Positions 17,260-25,413 of a stretch of 64,000 nt of DNA are shown here, piece by piece. The stretch lies in NCBI RefSeq assembly GCF_008704795.1, contig NZ_CP023690.1, positions 5,590,501-5,654,500 of the forward strand, read 5' to 3'. Source of the stretch: Streptomyces spectabilis (GTDB lineage Bacteria; Actinomycetota; Actinomycetes; Streptomycetales; Streptomycetaceae). Every line of letters begins with the position of its first letter. Position 1 is the first letter of the stretch. Position numbers and translations under genes: made by a program. The notes beneath the pieces are model-generated. The model ran no database searches. It had not been told where the DNA came from and saw only the letters and a list, made by a program, of their open reading frames with translations.

Positions 17260-18255
17260 GTGAATTCGCTGGGATCCATGGGTGGTCTGTTCTCGCTGAC
17301 CGTGCTCTACGGCCTCGGCTGCGGCGTTGCCGTCGGCGGTGGGCTCGCCCTGCTCGTCGTCGCCCTTCGCGGCCTGCCCGCCAAGCCGGAGCACGAGAAG
17401 CGGCAGGCCAGCGAGCGGATGAGCGAACTCATCCGGTTCGCAGGGCAGCGCGGCTCGCTCGCGGTCGGCGTCGGCCTGGTCGTGCTGCTGCTCACGCGGT
17501 GGGCGGTGGCGGGCATCGCCTCCGGCATCCTCGTCTTCTTCTGGGACAAGCTGTTCGGCGGGGCCGCCGAGGAGCGCGCGCAGATGAAGCGGGTCGAGGC
17601 GCTCGCCGCCTGGACCGAGTCGCTGCGCGACACCATCGCGGGCGCGGTCGGTCTGGAGCAGGCCATCCCGGCCTCCGCGCGGGCCGCGGCGCCGGTGCTC
17701 AGGCCGCATCTGGACGCGCTCGTGGACCGGCTGCGCGCGCGGACGCCGCTGCCGGACGCGCTCCAGGTGCTCGCCGACGAGATCGACGACGCCTCCGCCG
17801 ACATCATCGTCGCCGCGCTGATCCTCAACGCCCGCCTGCGCGGCCCGGGTCTGCGCCAGGTCCTCGGCGCGCTCGCCAAGTCGGCGCGCGAGGAGGTCGA
17901 CATGCGACAGCGCGTGATGGCGCAGCGCGCGTCCACGCGCCGCTCCGTGCAGATCGTCGTCGCCGTCTCGATCGCCTTCGTCCTGGGGCTCTCGATCTTC
18001 AACCGCGAGTTCGTCTCGCCGTACGGCACGGCCGTCGGCCAGCTCGTCCTCGCCTGTGTGTGCGGCCTGTTCGCGCTCGGCTTCTGGTGGCTGCGCAAGC
18101 TGTCGACGGTCGACACGCCGGACCGGTTCCTCGTCCGTGACGAGCGGGGCGTGCAGTTCGTGCGCCCCAGGACCGCGGGCGGTGAGGGCGGCTCCGGCCA
18201 CGCCCAGACGCTGCCGCCGCACGCGAACACGCCCACCGAGGAGGTACGCCGATGA
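17260..18255 (+). CDS. TadB-like type II secretion F-domain membrane protein
   Basis: 331 residues with membrane helices near residues 6-32, 68-90, 230-248 and 258-275. A cytoplasmic helical T2SSF domain lies between, containing ETL-like 'WTESLRDTIAGAVGLEQAI'. TadB and TadC form the inner-membrane platform on which the CpaF motor acts. GTG 17260 follows the CpaF stop by four bases and has GGTGAG upstream; ATG 17278 is the alternative. The C-terminal 35 residues are polar and disordered. Confidence 0.85.
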   Translation: MNSLGSMGGLFSLTVLYGLGCGVAVGGGLALLVVALRGLPAKPEHEKRQASERMSELIRFAGQRGSLAVGVGLVVLLLTRWAVAGIASGILVFFWDKLFGGAAEERAQMKRVEALAAWTESLRDTIAGAVGLEQAIPASARAAAPVLRPHLDALVDRLRARTPLPDALQVLADEIDDASADIIVAALILNARLRGPGLRQVLGALAKSAREEVDMRQRVMAQRASTRRSVQIVVAVSIAFVLGLSIFNREFVSPYGTAVGQLVLACVCGLFALGFWWLRKLSTVDTPDRFLVRDERGVQFVRPRTAGGEGGSGHAQTLPPHANTPTEEVRR

Positions 18256-19181
18256 GCCTGACCCTGCCGATCCTCGTCGGCGCCACGCTCGGCCTCGGCG
18301 TCTTCGCCCTGGTCCGGGCGCTGATGCCGAGCAAGCGCAGCGCCGTCGCCACCGTCGCCCGGATCGACGCGATGCGGGCGCGCGGTGCCGCGTACGAGTC
18401 CACGCACCGCACGGCGGACGCGGACGACACGGGGCGCCTCGGCACGCTGCGCGCGCGGGTGGGCGCCCGGGTCGCCGAGTTCTACGTCCAGCAGGGCTGG
18501 GAACTGCGGTCCCTGCGGGCCGACCTGGCGGTGCTCGACCGCGGCTGGGAGAAGTTCCTCGCGACGAAGGTGCTGCTCGCGGCGGCGGGCGTGTTCTTCG
18601 GCCCGTTCCTGTTCGCCGTCGTCTTCACGCTCGGCTTCGGCCGCAGCCCGATCATCCCGGTCTGGCTGGCCCTGATGTTCGGGGTGCTCTTCTTCTTCCT
18701 GCCGGACCTGGAGGTGCGGCGGGACGCGCAGGAGAAGCGGCGCGACCTGCGCCGGGTGATCGGCGCCTATCTGGACCTGGTGTCCATGAGCCTGGCGGGC
18801 GGCCGCGGTCTGCCCGAGGCGCTCATGGCCGCCGCCGAGGTCTCCGACGGCTGGGCGACGCAGCGCATCAGGAACGCGCTCGCGGACGCCCGCATCACCG
18901 GCATCAGCCAGTGGCAGGCGCTCGGTTCGCTCGGCGAGGAGCTGGGCGTCGAAGAGCTCAAGGACCTCTCCGCGTCGCTCGCGCTCGTGGCCGACGACGG
19001 CGCGAAGGTGCGCGAGTCGCTCGCCTCGCGCGCCGAGACGATGCGCCACCGCGAACTCGCCGAGATCGAGGGCAGCGCGGGCGAGAAGTCCCAGTCGATG
19101 CTCGTGGCCCAGCTGCTGCTGTGCGCGGGGTTCCTGGTCTTCCTCATCTTCCCGGCGGCGATGCGCGTGTTCCAGGTCTGA
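18252..19181 (+). CDS. TadC-like type II secretion F-domain membrane protein
   Basis: 309 residues. An N-terminal helix (3-25), a paired hydrophobic region (about 110-150, FFGPFLFAVVFTLGF and LALMFGVLFFFLP) and a C-terminal helix (about 285-305) enclose the T2SSF domain ('SLAGGRGLPEALMAAAEVSDG', a conserved TadC block). The ATG overlaps the TadB stop as ATGA. It is the second platform protein of the pilus machine. Confidence 0.85.
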   Translation: MSLTLPILVGATLGLGVFALVRALMPSKRSAVATVARIDAMRARGAAYESTHRTADADDTGRLGTLRARVGARVAEFYVQQGWELRSLRADLAVLDRGWEKFLATKVLLAAAGVFFGPFLFAVVFTLGFGRSPIIPVWLALMFGVLFFFLPDLEVRRDAQEKRRDLRRVIGAYLDLVSMSLAGGRGLPEALMAAAEVSDGWATQRIRNALADARITGISQWQALGSLGEELGVEELKDLSASLALVADDGAKVRESLASRAETMRHRELAEIEGSAGEKSQSMLVAQLLLCAGFLVFLIFPAAMRVFQV

Positions 19182-19208
19182 TCCGCCGACCTTCGGCCCC
19201 ACTCCACG

Positions 19209-19230
19209 GGCGGGCCCTTCCGAGCCCGCC
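19209..19230 (+). other. Stem-loop between tadC-like and pilin genes
   Basis: A seven-base stem, GGCGGGC/GCCCGCC, with an eight-base loop lies in the only sizeable gap (80 bases) of the operon. It may attenuate upstream transcription or stabilise the 5' end of a pilin mRNA, which needs high expression. Confidence 0.4.
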
Positions 19231-19261
19231 GCCATCCTGCTTCCTGAGAGGACAACCCACC

Positions 19262-19513
19262 ATGAACGGACGGAACGTCAGCACCGGGATCCCGGCCGTC
19301 GACTTCCTCGTCACCTTCCTCCAGACCCGCGTGCGGCGGGCCCGCTCCGGCGAGCTCGACCGGGGCGCGTCCGCGGTCGAGTGGGTGATCATCTCGGCGG
19401 TCGTCGTGGCGATCGTCGGCGTGGTCGCCGCGATCATCAACAACGCCCTCAAGGGCGGCGCCGACAAGGTCGGCGACTGCATCGAGGGCGCCGACGCGGG
19501 CAAGACCTGCTGA
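19262..19513 (+). CDS. Flp/Tad-type pilin subunit
   Basis: 83 residues. A basic 35-residue leader ends in Gly35, followed by ASAVEW with Glu at +5 and a hydrophobic helix (about 38-62): the type IV prepilin signature cleaved after Gly by the prepilin peptidase encoded at 24591. The mature subunit is about 48 residues. Its C-terminus carries two Cys (GDCIEGADAGKTC), which could form a disulphide outside the cell. ATG 19262 follows GAGAGGA. It is the main structural subunit of the pilus. Confidence 0.88.
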   Translation: MNGRNVSTGIPAVDFLVTFLQTRVRRARSGELDRGASAVEWVIISAVVVAIVGVVAAIINNALKGGADKVGDCIEGADAGKTC

Positions 19514-19533
19514 GCGACGGGTCACCGACGACC

Positions 19534-20016
19534 ATGTGGGGCCACGGGGGCCGGGGCGCAGCCGCGCCGCACCGCGACAGGATGCCCGGATGCGTACGCC
19601 GTCGGGTGGAGGCCGCCTCCGCCCGGGGCGAGTCCGGCATGACCGCGATCGAGTTCGTGCTGCTCACCCCGGTGCTGTTCTTCATGATCTTCGCGACGGT
19701 GCAGTTCGCGCTCTACTTCTTCGCCGACCACGTCGCCCAGGCCGCGGCCCAGGCGGGCGCGCGCACGGCCCGGGCCACGGCCGACGAGAACCCGGGCGGC
19801 TGGCGCGGCGAGGCGAACGACGTCGTCGAGGACTACATCAGTCAACTGGGCCCGGAGCTGGTGCTCGGCCCCGACGTCAAGATGGTCCAACCCGAGCAGA
19901 ACACGGTCGGCGTGGAGATCACCGCCCATGTGCCGTCGGTCTTCCCCGGCCTCGATCTGACCGTGCACGCGCGGTCGGCGGGTCCCGTGGAGCGGTTCGT
20001 GGAGGAGGGCGGATGA
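19534..20016 (+). CDS. TadE-like pseudopilin
   Basis: 160 residues if ATG 19534 is used. The conserved part begins ARGESG-MTAIEF, a prepilin-like cleavage site with Glu at +5, followed by a membrane helix (about 48-70) and an extracellular domain. TadE proteins are minor pseudopilins processed by the same peptidase. The start is uncertain: 19534 and 19582 both lack a strong ribosome site, and the second would give 144 residues. The stop overlaps the next gene. Confidence 0.78.
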   Translation: MWGHGGRGAAAPHRDRMPGCVRRRVEAASARGESGMTAIEFVLLTPVLFFMIFATVQFALYFFADHVAQAAAQAGARTARATADENPGGWRGEANDVVEDYISQLGPELVLGPDVKMVQPEQNTVGVEITAHVPSVFPGLDLTVHARSAGPVERFVEEGG

Positions 20017-20420
20017 GACGGCCCGCGCCGGACAGCGGCCTGTCCACGGTCGAAGTCGTCATCCTCGCGCCCGTGATGATCCTGTTCATCCTCGTCCTGG
20101 TGGCCTTCGGCCAGCTCGTCGACGGGCGCGGCGCCCTCGACGGCGCGGCCCGTGACGCGGCCCGCGCCGGGTCCATCCAGAAGGACCGGGGCACGGCCAT
20201 GACCGAGGCGCGCAGGGCCGCGACGGCGAACCTGGCGGACGTCTGCTCGGGCCCGGTGAGCGTCGTGCAGAAGAGCGCGGGCTTCCGGCCCGACTCCCTC
20301 TTCACGGTCGAAGTGAGCTGTGAGGTACGGGGACTCGGGATGCTCGGCCTCGACGTGCCGACCACGCTGAAGTCCACGTTCAGCTCGCCGCTCGATCCGC
20401 TGCGGAGGGCCGAGACATGA
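20013..20420 (+). CDS. TadE/TadF-like pseudopilin
   Basis: 135 residues. DSG-LSTVEVV gives a Gly cleavage site and Glu at +5, followed by a membrane helix (about 11-33). Two Cys lie in the extracellular part (DVCSGP, EVSCEV). ATG overlaps the upstream stop (ATGA) and its own stop overlaps the next ATG. It forms a tandem minor-pilin pair with the gene before it. Confidence 0.82.
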   Translation: MRRPAPDSGLSTVEVVILAPVMILFILVLVAFGQLVDGRGALDGAARDAARAGSIQKDRGTAMTEARRAATANLADVCSGPVSVVQKSAGFRPDSLFTVEVSCEVRGLGMLGLDVPTTLKSTFSSPLDPLRRAET

Positions 20421-20884
20421 GCGGTGCCCTCGTGGTGCGGGCACGGGCCTGGCTGGATGCCCGCCGCGCCCGCCTGGACGACCGGGGTTCGGGCGCGGGC
20501 GCGGTCATCGTCTTCGCGATCGTCTTCCTGACCCTCGCCGCGTTCGTGATCGACGGCGGCATGTCCATCTCCAAGCGCGAACGCGCCGCGGACATCGCGG
20601 AACAGGCCGCGCGCTACGCCGCACAGGACATCGACCGCGAGGGCCTCTACGCGGGCGAGGAAGCACCCATCCGCTACGAGAACTGCGGGGCCCGGGTGCA
20701 GAAGTTCGCCCGCGAGATGGGCCTGCGCGGCGCGGATGTGGCGGCCACGCACTGCGTCAGCGCCGACGCCGAGCAGGTGGAGGTCGAGGTGCAGATGACG
20801 TACAGCCCGGTCTTCACCGGCATGTTCTACGGCGGCGACGTCGTGGTCCACGGCCGGGCGACGGCGGAGAACCAGGTCGGGTGA
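20417..20884 (+). CDS. TadG-like membrane protein
   Basis: 155 residues. The N-terminal helix starts at DRGSGAGAVIVFAIVF, and the position equivalent to Glu5 is Ile, so prepilin-peptidase cleavage is doubtful. The block 'VIDGGMSISKRERAADIAEQAARYAAQDID' is typical of TadG/Flp-assembly N-terminal domains. It is much shorter than full TadG and lacks a von Willebrand A domain. It is the last of three overlapping pilin-like genes. Confidence 0.75.
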   Translation: MSGALVVRARAWLDARRARLDDRGSGAGAVIVFAIVFLTLAAFVIDGGMSISKRERAADIAEQAARYAAQDIDREGLYAGEEAPIRYENCGARVQKFAREMGLRGADVAATHCVSADAEQVEVEVQMTYSPVFTGMFYGGDVVVHGRATAENQVG

Positions 20885-20905
20885 CCCGGCGGTTCCCGGT
20901 GTCCG

Positions 20906-20960
20906 CTCAACAGCGCAGCAGTTCCACAGCTCAACAGTTCCACAGTTCAACAGCTCGACA
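20906..20960. repeat. 16-bp tandem repeat after the tadG-like gene
   Basis: Units of the form CTCAACAGTTCCACAG recur three to four times with small changes and fill the gap between the tadG-like stop and the next gene. The stretch is noticeably poorer in G+C than its surroundings. Confidence 0.85.
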
Positions 20961-20974
20961 TGAGGAGAGAAAGA

Positions 20975-21346
20975 GTGCGTCAGCACATACGCCGTTCCCT
21001 GGCCGTGGTGTCCGCGTCGGCGGCCGCGGTGCTCGCCCTGGGCGCGAGCCCCAGTTCGGCAGCGGTCCACGCCAACCTCTACGAGGGCTACGCCGCGGGC
21101 TCGGTCTCGTACGACCCGGCCAATGACGTGGTGAAGGTCAAGGACCGCAAGAAGGACGGCCGTTCCTTCGGCGTGGTGGTCTTCGGCCCGGCCACGGAGG
21201 GCAGGGGCGGACACTGCCTCGTCGGCGGCAAGGGCAAGACGCGCACCTGCGACTTCAACTTCGGCAGCGGCCGGGTGAACTTCGAGGTCTACACGAAGCG
21301 CGGCGGCAACCACTGGGTCGTCGACAGGTTCCAGACCCGCACCTGA
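20975..21346 (+). CDS. Small secreted protein of the Tad locus
   Basis: 123 residues with a Sec signal peptide (VRQHIRRSLAVV..., cleavage near SSAA-VHA, about residue 30). The mature ~90 residues are basic and beta-rich, with one Cys pair (HCLV...RTCDF). GTG 20975 is chosen because AGGAGAGA lies seven bases before it; ATG 20960 overlaps that site. It is conserved in position only by my inference, between the pilins and the LysM/BTAD protein, and may be a wall-associated accessory of the pilus. No family was recognised. Confidence 0.75.
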   Translation: MRQHIRRSLAVVSASAAAVLALGASPSSAAVHANLYEGYAAGSVSYDPANDVVKVKDRKKDGRSFGVVVFGPATEGRGGHCLVGGKGKTRTCDFNFGSGRVNFEVYTKRGGNHWVVDRFQTRT

Positions 21347-21382
21347 GCCGCGGTCCGGCCGGGACTGCGCACAAGCCGTGGG

Positions 21383-21409
21383 TTGTCCACAACCCGAGGG
21401 TTGTCCACA
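21383..21409 (+). promoter_or_regulatory. Two exact DnaA boxes
   Basis: TTGTCCACA occurs at 21383-21391 and again at 21401-21409, same orientation, 18 bases apart. This is the streptomycete DnaA-box consensus. The pair lies 108 bases upstream of the LysM/BTAD gene. It could be a DnaA-titrating or regulatory site. Confidence 0.6.
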
Positions 21410-21516
21410 GGCTGCTCCCGGCCGGGCGCGCCGTCCGTACGATCGCTTTCATACGTCCGGCAGTACGTTCATCCGACATCACAGGCACCCACACGACCAG
21501 GACCAGGACACCCGCC

Positions 21517-24500
21517 ATGGCGCGACGCAACACCCGCTCCTCGAACGGCTCGTCGGGCACTCCGGTGACGCCGCGGAACAGGACGCCGCAGCCGCTGCCG
21601 ACGCGACAGCGTTCGGCCGGGGACTTCGTCAAGGCGTTCTTCGCCTTCGTCGCCCTCGCCGCGCTGCTCGTCGGCGTGCCCGCTGCGCTCGCGTACTTCG
21701 TGGGCTGGCCGCTGCCGGGCGGGACGCCGTCCCTCGACTGGCTCCAGCAGGAGATCACGGTCGGCACGTTCGTCAATGTGCTGACGGTGGTCGTGTGGCT
21801 GGCCTGGGCCCAGTTCACCGCCTGCGTGCTCGTCGAGGTGAAGGCCGCCCTGTCCGGGGTCGGGATGCCGGGGCGGGTGCCGGGCGCGGGGCCGAGCCAG
21901 GTGCTCGCGCGGCAACTGGTCGCCGCGATGCTGCTCATCGGCGCCACGGCGGCCAGTTTCGCGCCGGGGCTCTCCCAGTTCGGGCAGTCCCCCGAGGGGA
22001 ACCAGAAGCCCGCGGCGGCGGCCGCCCAGCGGACGCCGGGCCTCTTCGCGCAGGAGCACCAGGGCGCGGCGGCCGCGGCGAACGCGCTCGCGGACCAGGC
22101 GGAGCGGGCCGCCGACCGCGCGGGCACCGGCAAGGACGGCGACACGAAGTTCTACCGCATCCAGCCCCCCGAGGGCCGCCACCACGACTCCCTGTGGGAG
22201 ATAGCGGAGCGGCACCTGGGCGACGGCCGCAGGTACAAGGAGATCTACCAGCTCAACAAGGACCGCGAGCAGCCCGACGGCTCCCGCCTCTCCGAGGCCA
22301 GCCTGATCCGGCCCGGCTGGATCATGGAGATGCCCGCCGATGCCCACGGCGGCGAGCTCGTCGAGATGCCCGACGAGGCGCCCAAGGTGTCGAAGGAGGT
22401 CCGCGAGCAGATCTCCGACTACGCGAAGACGGGGGAGGCCGGGGGGACCGGGGAGACCGGAGCGACCGGGGACGAGCGCAAGGGCGGCGGCGCCCAGCAG
22501 GGCGGCGACCGCAAGGGCGGCGGATCCGTCGACCGGGACACGACTCAGATCACGATCCCCGAGCAGCGCCCCGGCGACGAGCGGGGCCAGGAGCGGGACG
22601 GCGGCCGGGGCACCGGCGACCCCACCGCGCCCACCGCGCCCTCCGCGCCCTCCGCGCGCGACAGGGCCGCGGCGGCCGAGTCCGACGGCTTCTCCTTCGG
22701 GCTCCCCGAGGCGCTCGTCGGGGCGCCGCTGCTCGCGGCCGGGCTGCTCGGCGCCCTCGGCAGGCGCCGCCGCCACGCGCTGTGGCAGTCGGCGATGGGC
22801 GCCGTCGGCGGGCGCCGCGGCATGGAGCCGCCCACACCGACGGGCACCGCGGCCGACGCGCAGGACGCGCTGCTCGTGGGCGCGGACCCCGAGGGCGTCC
22901 GGCTCCTGGACCGCGCCCTGCGCGGCCTCGCCGCCGCGCTCACCACCGAGTCCCGCCCGCTGCCGACGGTGTACGCGGCCTGGCTGAGCAACGGCGATCT
23001 GCACCTCCAGCTCGCCCAGCCCGCCGGACGGCCGCCCGCCCCCTGGCGGTTGGGCCAGGACCAGACGTTCTGGATGCTCTCGCGCGCCGACGCCGAGGCG
23101 TACGAGGACGTGGACGCGGCGGCGCCCTACCCCGGCCTGGTCTGCCTCGGCACCATGGACGACTCGCGCCTGCTGCTCAACCTCGAAGCGGTGCCGGGCA
23201 TCGTCTCGCTGAGCGGTGCCGCCGCCGACCGGGCCGCCGTGTTCGCGTCCGTCGCCGCCGAGCTGGCCACCAACGGCTGGTCGGACCGCATGACGATCAC
23301 GCTCGTCGGCTTCGGCCGCGACCTCACCCCGCTCGCGCCGAACCGACTGCGGCACCTGGAGGAAGTCGAGGCGCTCATCGAGGCCATGGAGGCCGAGACG
23401 CGCCAGCGGCGCGGCGCGCTCGGCGCCGCCGGGCACGACTCGGTCCTCACCGGCCGCACAGGGCCCGCCCAGCACACCCGCTGGGCGCCGCACCTGGTGC
23501 TGCTCGCGGACCGGCCCGCCGCGGACGAAGCCGTCAAGCTCGCCGAGCTCGCCGCGGACGCGGGCCGCCTCGGCATCGGCTATCTCGTCGGCACGGACTC
23601 CGGTGAACTGCCCGGCGCCGCCTGGGAGATGGAGATCACCGGCGACGGCAGGCTGCTGGCCCCGCTGCTCGGCCTGGAGCTCGCGGCGCAGCGGCTCCCG
23701 GACGCGCTCCAGCGGGCGGTGGTCGAGCTGTTCACCGCGGCGGACCCCGACGGCGGCGACGGGGACGACGACTCCACCGGCGGCGCGGCCGCACCCCCCT
23801 TCCTCGTCGACGTCAGCGAGCAGGGCCGCCCCGCGGTGTACGCGCGCCTGGTCGGGTCGTACGAGATCATCGGCCTGGAGACGCCCGACGGCGAGCGCAG
23901 CCCGCTGATGCACGAGGCGCTCGCGCTGCTGTTGCTCCACCGCGAAGGAGTGCACCCGCGCGTGCTCGCCTCCGCGCTGTGGCCGCGCGGTGTGACCGAG
24001 GACGTGCGGGACGCGCTCGTCGACCGGGTCGGGCAGTGGCTCGGCAGCGACCCGGACGGCGCGCCCCGGCTGCGCGCCGACGCGTCGGGCCGGCTCACGC
24101 TCGCCCCGTCCGTGGTCTCCGACCTGGACGTGCTGCGCTCGCTGTACCACGAGGCGACCCAGGGGCGCGGCGCAGGAAACCGCGCGGTGCGCGGCCGCAT
24201 GCTCACGGACGCCCTCGTCCTCGTCCGCGGCCCGCTGCTCGCCGACCGCCCCCAGGGACGCTACGGCTGGCTGACGCACGAGATCGTCGACGCGCAGCTG
24301 CCGCTGCTGGTGGCGGACATCGGGCTCGCGCTCAGCGAGTTCCACCTGGAGAGGGGCCGTGCCGAGCAGGCCATCGAGGCGCTGACCTCCGCCCGCGCCT
24401 CGGCGCCCGCCGACGAACGGCTGTGGAACGAACTGCTGCGGGCCACGCACGCCACCGACGACCAGGACCGGCTCCGGGCCCTGGCCGCCGACCTGGTCGC

Positions 24501-24594
24501 CCACAGCGGATCGCGTGGCCTTCCGCCGCGCACGGAGGCGCTGCTCGACGAGTTGCTCCCGGCGTGGCGCGACGGACTCACGGCGGTGGGGTGA
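21517..24594 (+). CDS. Membrane LysM protein with SARP/BTAD-like C-terminal region
   Basis: 1025 residues. Three membrane helices lie near 37-63, 83-108 and 128-150. An Ala-rich segment is followed by a LysM-like domain (about 210-270: KFYRIQ...DSLWEIAERHLGDGRRYKEIYQLN), a Gly/Asp-rich linker, another hydrophobic segment (about 394-410), and a large alpha/beta region (470-760). The C-terminal ~245 residues resemble the winged-helix plus BTAD arrangement of SARP regulators. BTAD features are the 'DLDVLRSLYHEAT', 'VDAQLPLLVADIGLALSEFHLERG' and TPR-like 'AIEALTSARASAPADERLWNELLRATHATDD' blocks. LysM binds peptidoglycan, and BTAD domains usually activate transcription. The combination in a pilus operon suggests a sensor or assembly scaffold. 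ATG 21517 is the first plausible start. Confidence 0.82.
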   Translation: MARRNTRSSNGSSGTPVTPRNRTPQPLPTRQRSAGDFVKAFFAFVALAALLVGVPAALAYFVGWPLPGGTPSLDWLQQEITVGTFVNVLTVVVWLAWAQFTACVLVEVKAALSGVGMPGRVPGAGPSQVLARQLVAAMLLIGATAASFAPGLSQFGQSPEGNQKPAAAAAQRTPGLFAQEHQGAAAAANALADQAERAADRAGTGKDGDTKFYRIQPPEGRHHDSLWEIAERHLGDGRRYKEIYQLNKDREQPDGSRLSEASLIRPGWIMEMPADAHGGELVEMPDEAPKVSKEVREQISDYAKTGEAGGTGETGATGDERKGGGAQQGGDRKGGGSVDRDTTQITIPEQRPGDERGQERDGGRGTGDPTAPTAPSAPSARDRAAAAESDGFSFGLPEALVGAPLLAAGLLGALGRRRRHALWQSAMGAVGGRRGMEPPTPTGTAADAQDALLVGADPEGVRLLDRALRGLAAALTTESRPLPTVYAAWLSNGDLHLQLAQPAGRPPAPWRLGQDQTFWMLSRADAEAYEDVDAAAPYPGLVCLGTMDDSRLLLNLEAVPGIVSLSGAAADRAAVFASVAAELATNGWSDRMTITLVGFGRDLTPLAPNRLRHLEEVEALIEAMEAETRQRRGALGAAGHDSVLTGRTGPAQHTRWAPHLVLLADRPAADEAVKLAELAADAGRLGIGYLVGTDSGELPGAAWEMEITGDGRLLAPLLGLELAAQRLPDALQRAVVELFTAADPDGGDGDDDSTGGAAAPPFLVDVSEQGRPAVYARLVGSYEIIGLETPDGERSPLMHEALALLLLHREGVHPRVLASALWPRGVTEDVRDALVDRVGQWLGSDPDGAPRLRADASGRLTLAPSVVSDLDVLRSLYHEATQGRGAGNRAVRGRMLTDALVLVRGPLLADRPQGRYGWLTHEIVDAQLPLLVADIGLALSEFHLERGRAEQAIEALTSARASAPADERLWNELLRATHATDDQDRLRALAADLVAHSGSRGLPPRTEALLDELLPAWRDGLTAVG

Positions 24595-25319
24595 CCGTGG
24601 AGCTGGTGCTCGCGCTCGGCGGCGCGCTGTGGGGAGCCCTGGCCGGGCTCGCGCTGCCGCGCGCCGTCTACCGCTTCTCGGCCCCGGCCGGTGAGCCCTG
24701 GCACGACCGCTGCCCGAGCGGCGCGCACGAGGTGCGGGGCTGGCTGGGCCGCGGCCACTGCCCGGACGGGGAGCGGTACGGACCCTGGGGCCCCGCCCTC
24801 GCCGCCGTCGCGGCGGCGGTCTGCGCGCTGCTCGGCCTGGCGACGGGCCCGCGCCCGGAGCTCGTGGTGTGGCTGCTGTGCGTGCCGCCCGCCCTCGTCC
24901 TGGCCTGCGTCGACCGCGCCGTGATGCGCCTGCCGGACGTGCTGACCCTGCCGCTCGCGGCGGCGGCGCTCGCGCTCCTCGGCGTGGCGGCGGCACTGCC
25001 CGAGCACGGCGGCGACTGGGCGAAGGCGGCCCTCGGCGCGCTCGTGCTCAGCGGCGGCTGCTTCGTGCTGTTCCTGATCAACCCGAACGGCATGGCGTTC
25101 GGCGACGTCAAGCTCGCGCTCGCGCTCGGCGCGGTCCTGGGCTGGTACGGCTGGGGCATGCTGCTGCTCGGCACGTTCGCCGGGTTCGTGTGCGCCGCGC
25201 TGTACGGCGGCTGGCTGGTCGTGGTCCGCGGGGCGGGCCGCAGGACGGCCATAGCCTTCGGCCCGTTCCTGCTGGCTGGCGGCCTCACCGGCGTCCTGCT
25301 CGGCGCGTACGCGACCTGA
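24591..25319 (+). CDS. Prepilin peptidase (A24 aspartic protease)
   Basis: 242 residues with about six membrane helices. Catalytic Asp candidates lie in ACVDRAVMRLPD and AFGDVKLALALG (the GxGD-type motif, here F-G-D). It cleaves Flp/TadE leaders after Gly and is the last gene of the Tad operon. The N-terminal cytoplasmic insertion lacks the Cys4 zinc site of long PilD proteins, as usual for Tad peptidases. GTG 24591 overlaps the upstream stop (GTGA); a second GTG two codons later is possible. Confidence 0.88.
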   Translation: MTVELVLALGGALWGALAGLALPRAVYRFSAPAGEPWHDRCPSGAHEVRGWLGRGHCPDGERYGPWGPALAAVAAAVCALLGLATGPRPELVVWLLCVPPALVLACVDRAVMRLPDVLTLPLAAAALALLGVAAALPEHGGDWAKAALGALVLSGGCFVLFLINPNGMAFGDVKLALALGAVLGWYGWGMLLLGTFAGFVCAALYGGWLVVVRGAGRRTAIAFGPFLLAGGLTGVLLGAYAT

Positions 25320-25413
25320 CGCCGGGGCGCGGAGCACCGGCCGCCGGAGGCCCGAGGGCCTGGCGTACGCTGAAGAGCGATCTGTCCAACCCCCTTACGG
25401 AAGGGACGCCCCG

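Noticed and set aside
20906..20960. CRISPR-like array
   Set aside because: Units are 16 bases with no spacers and only three to four copies.
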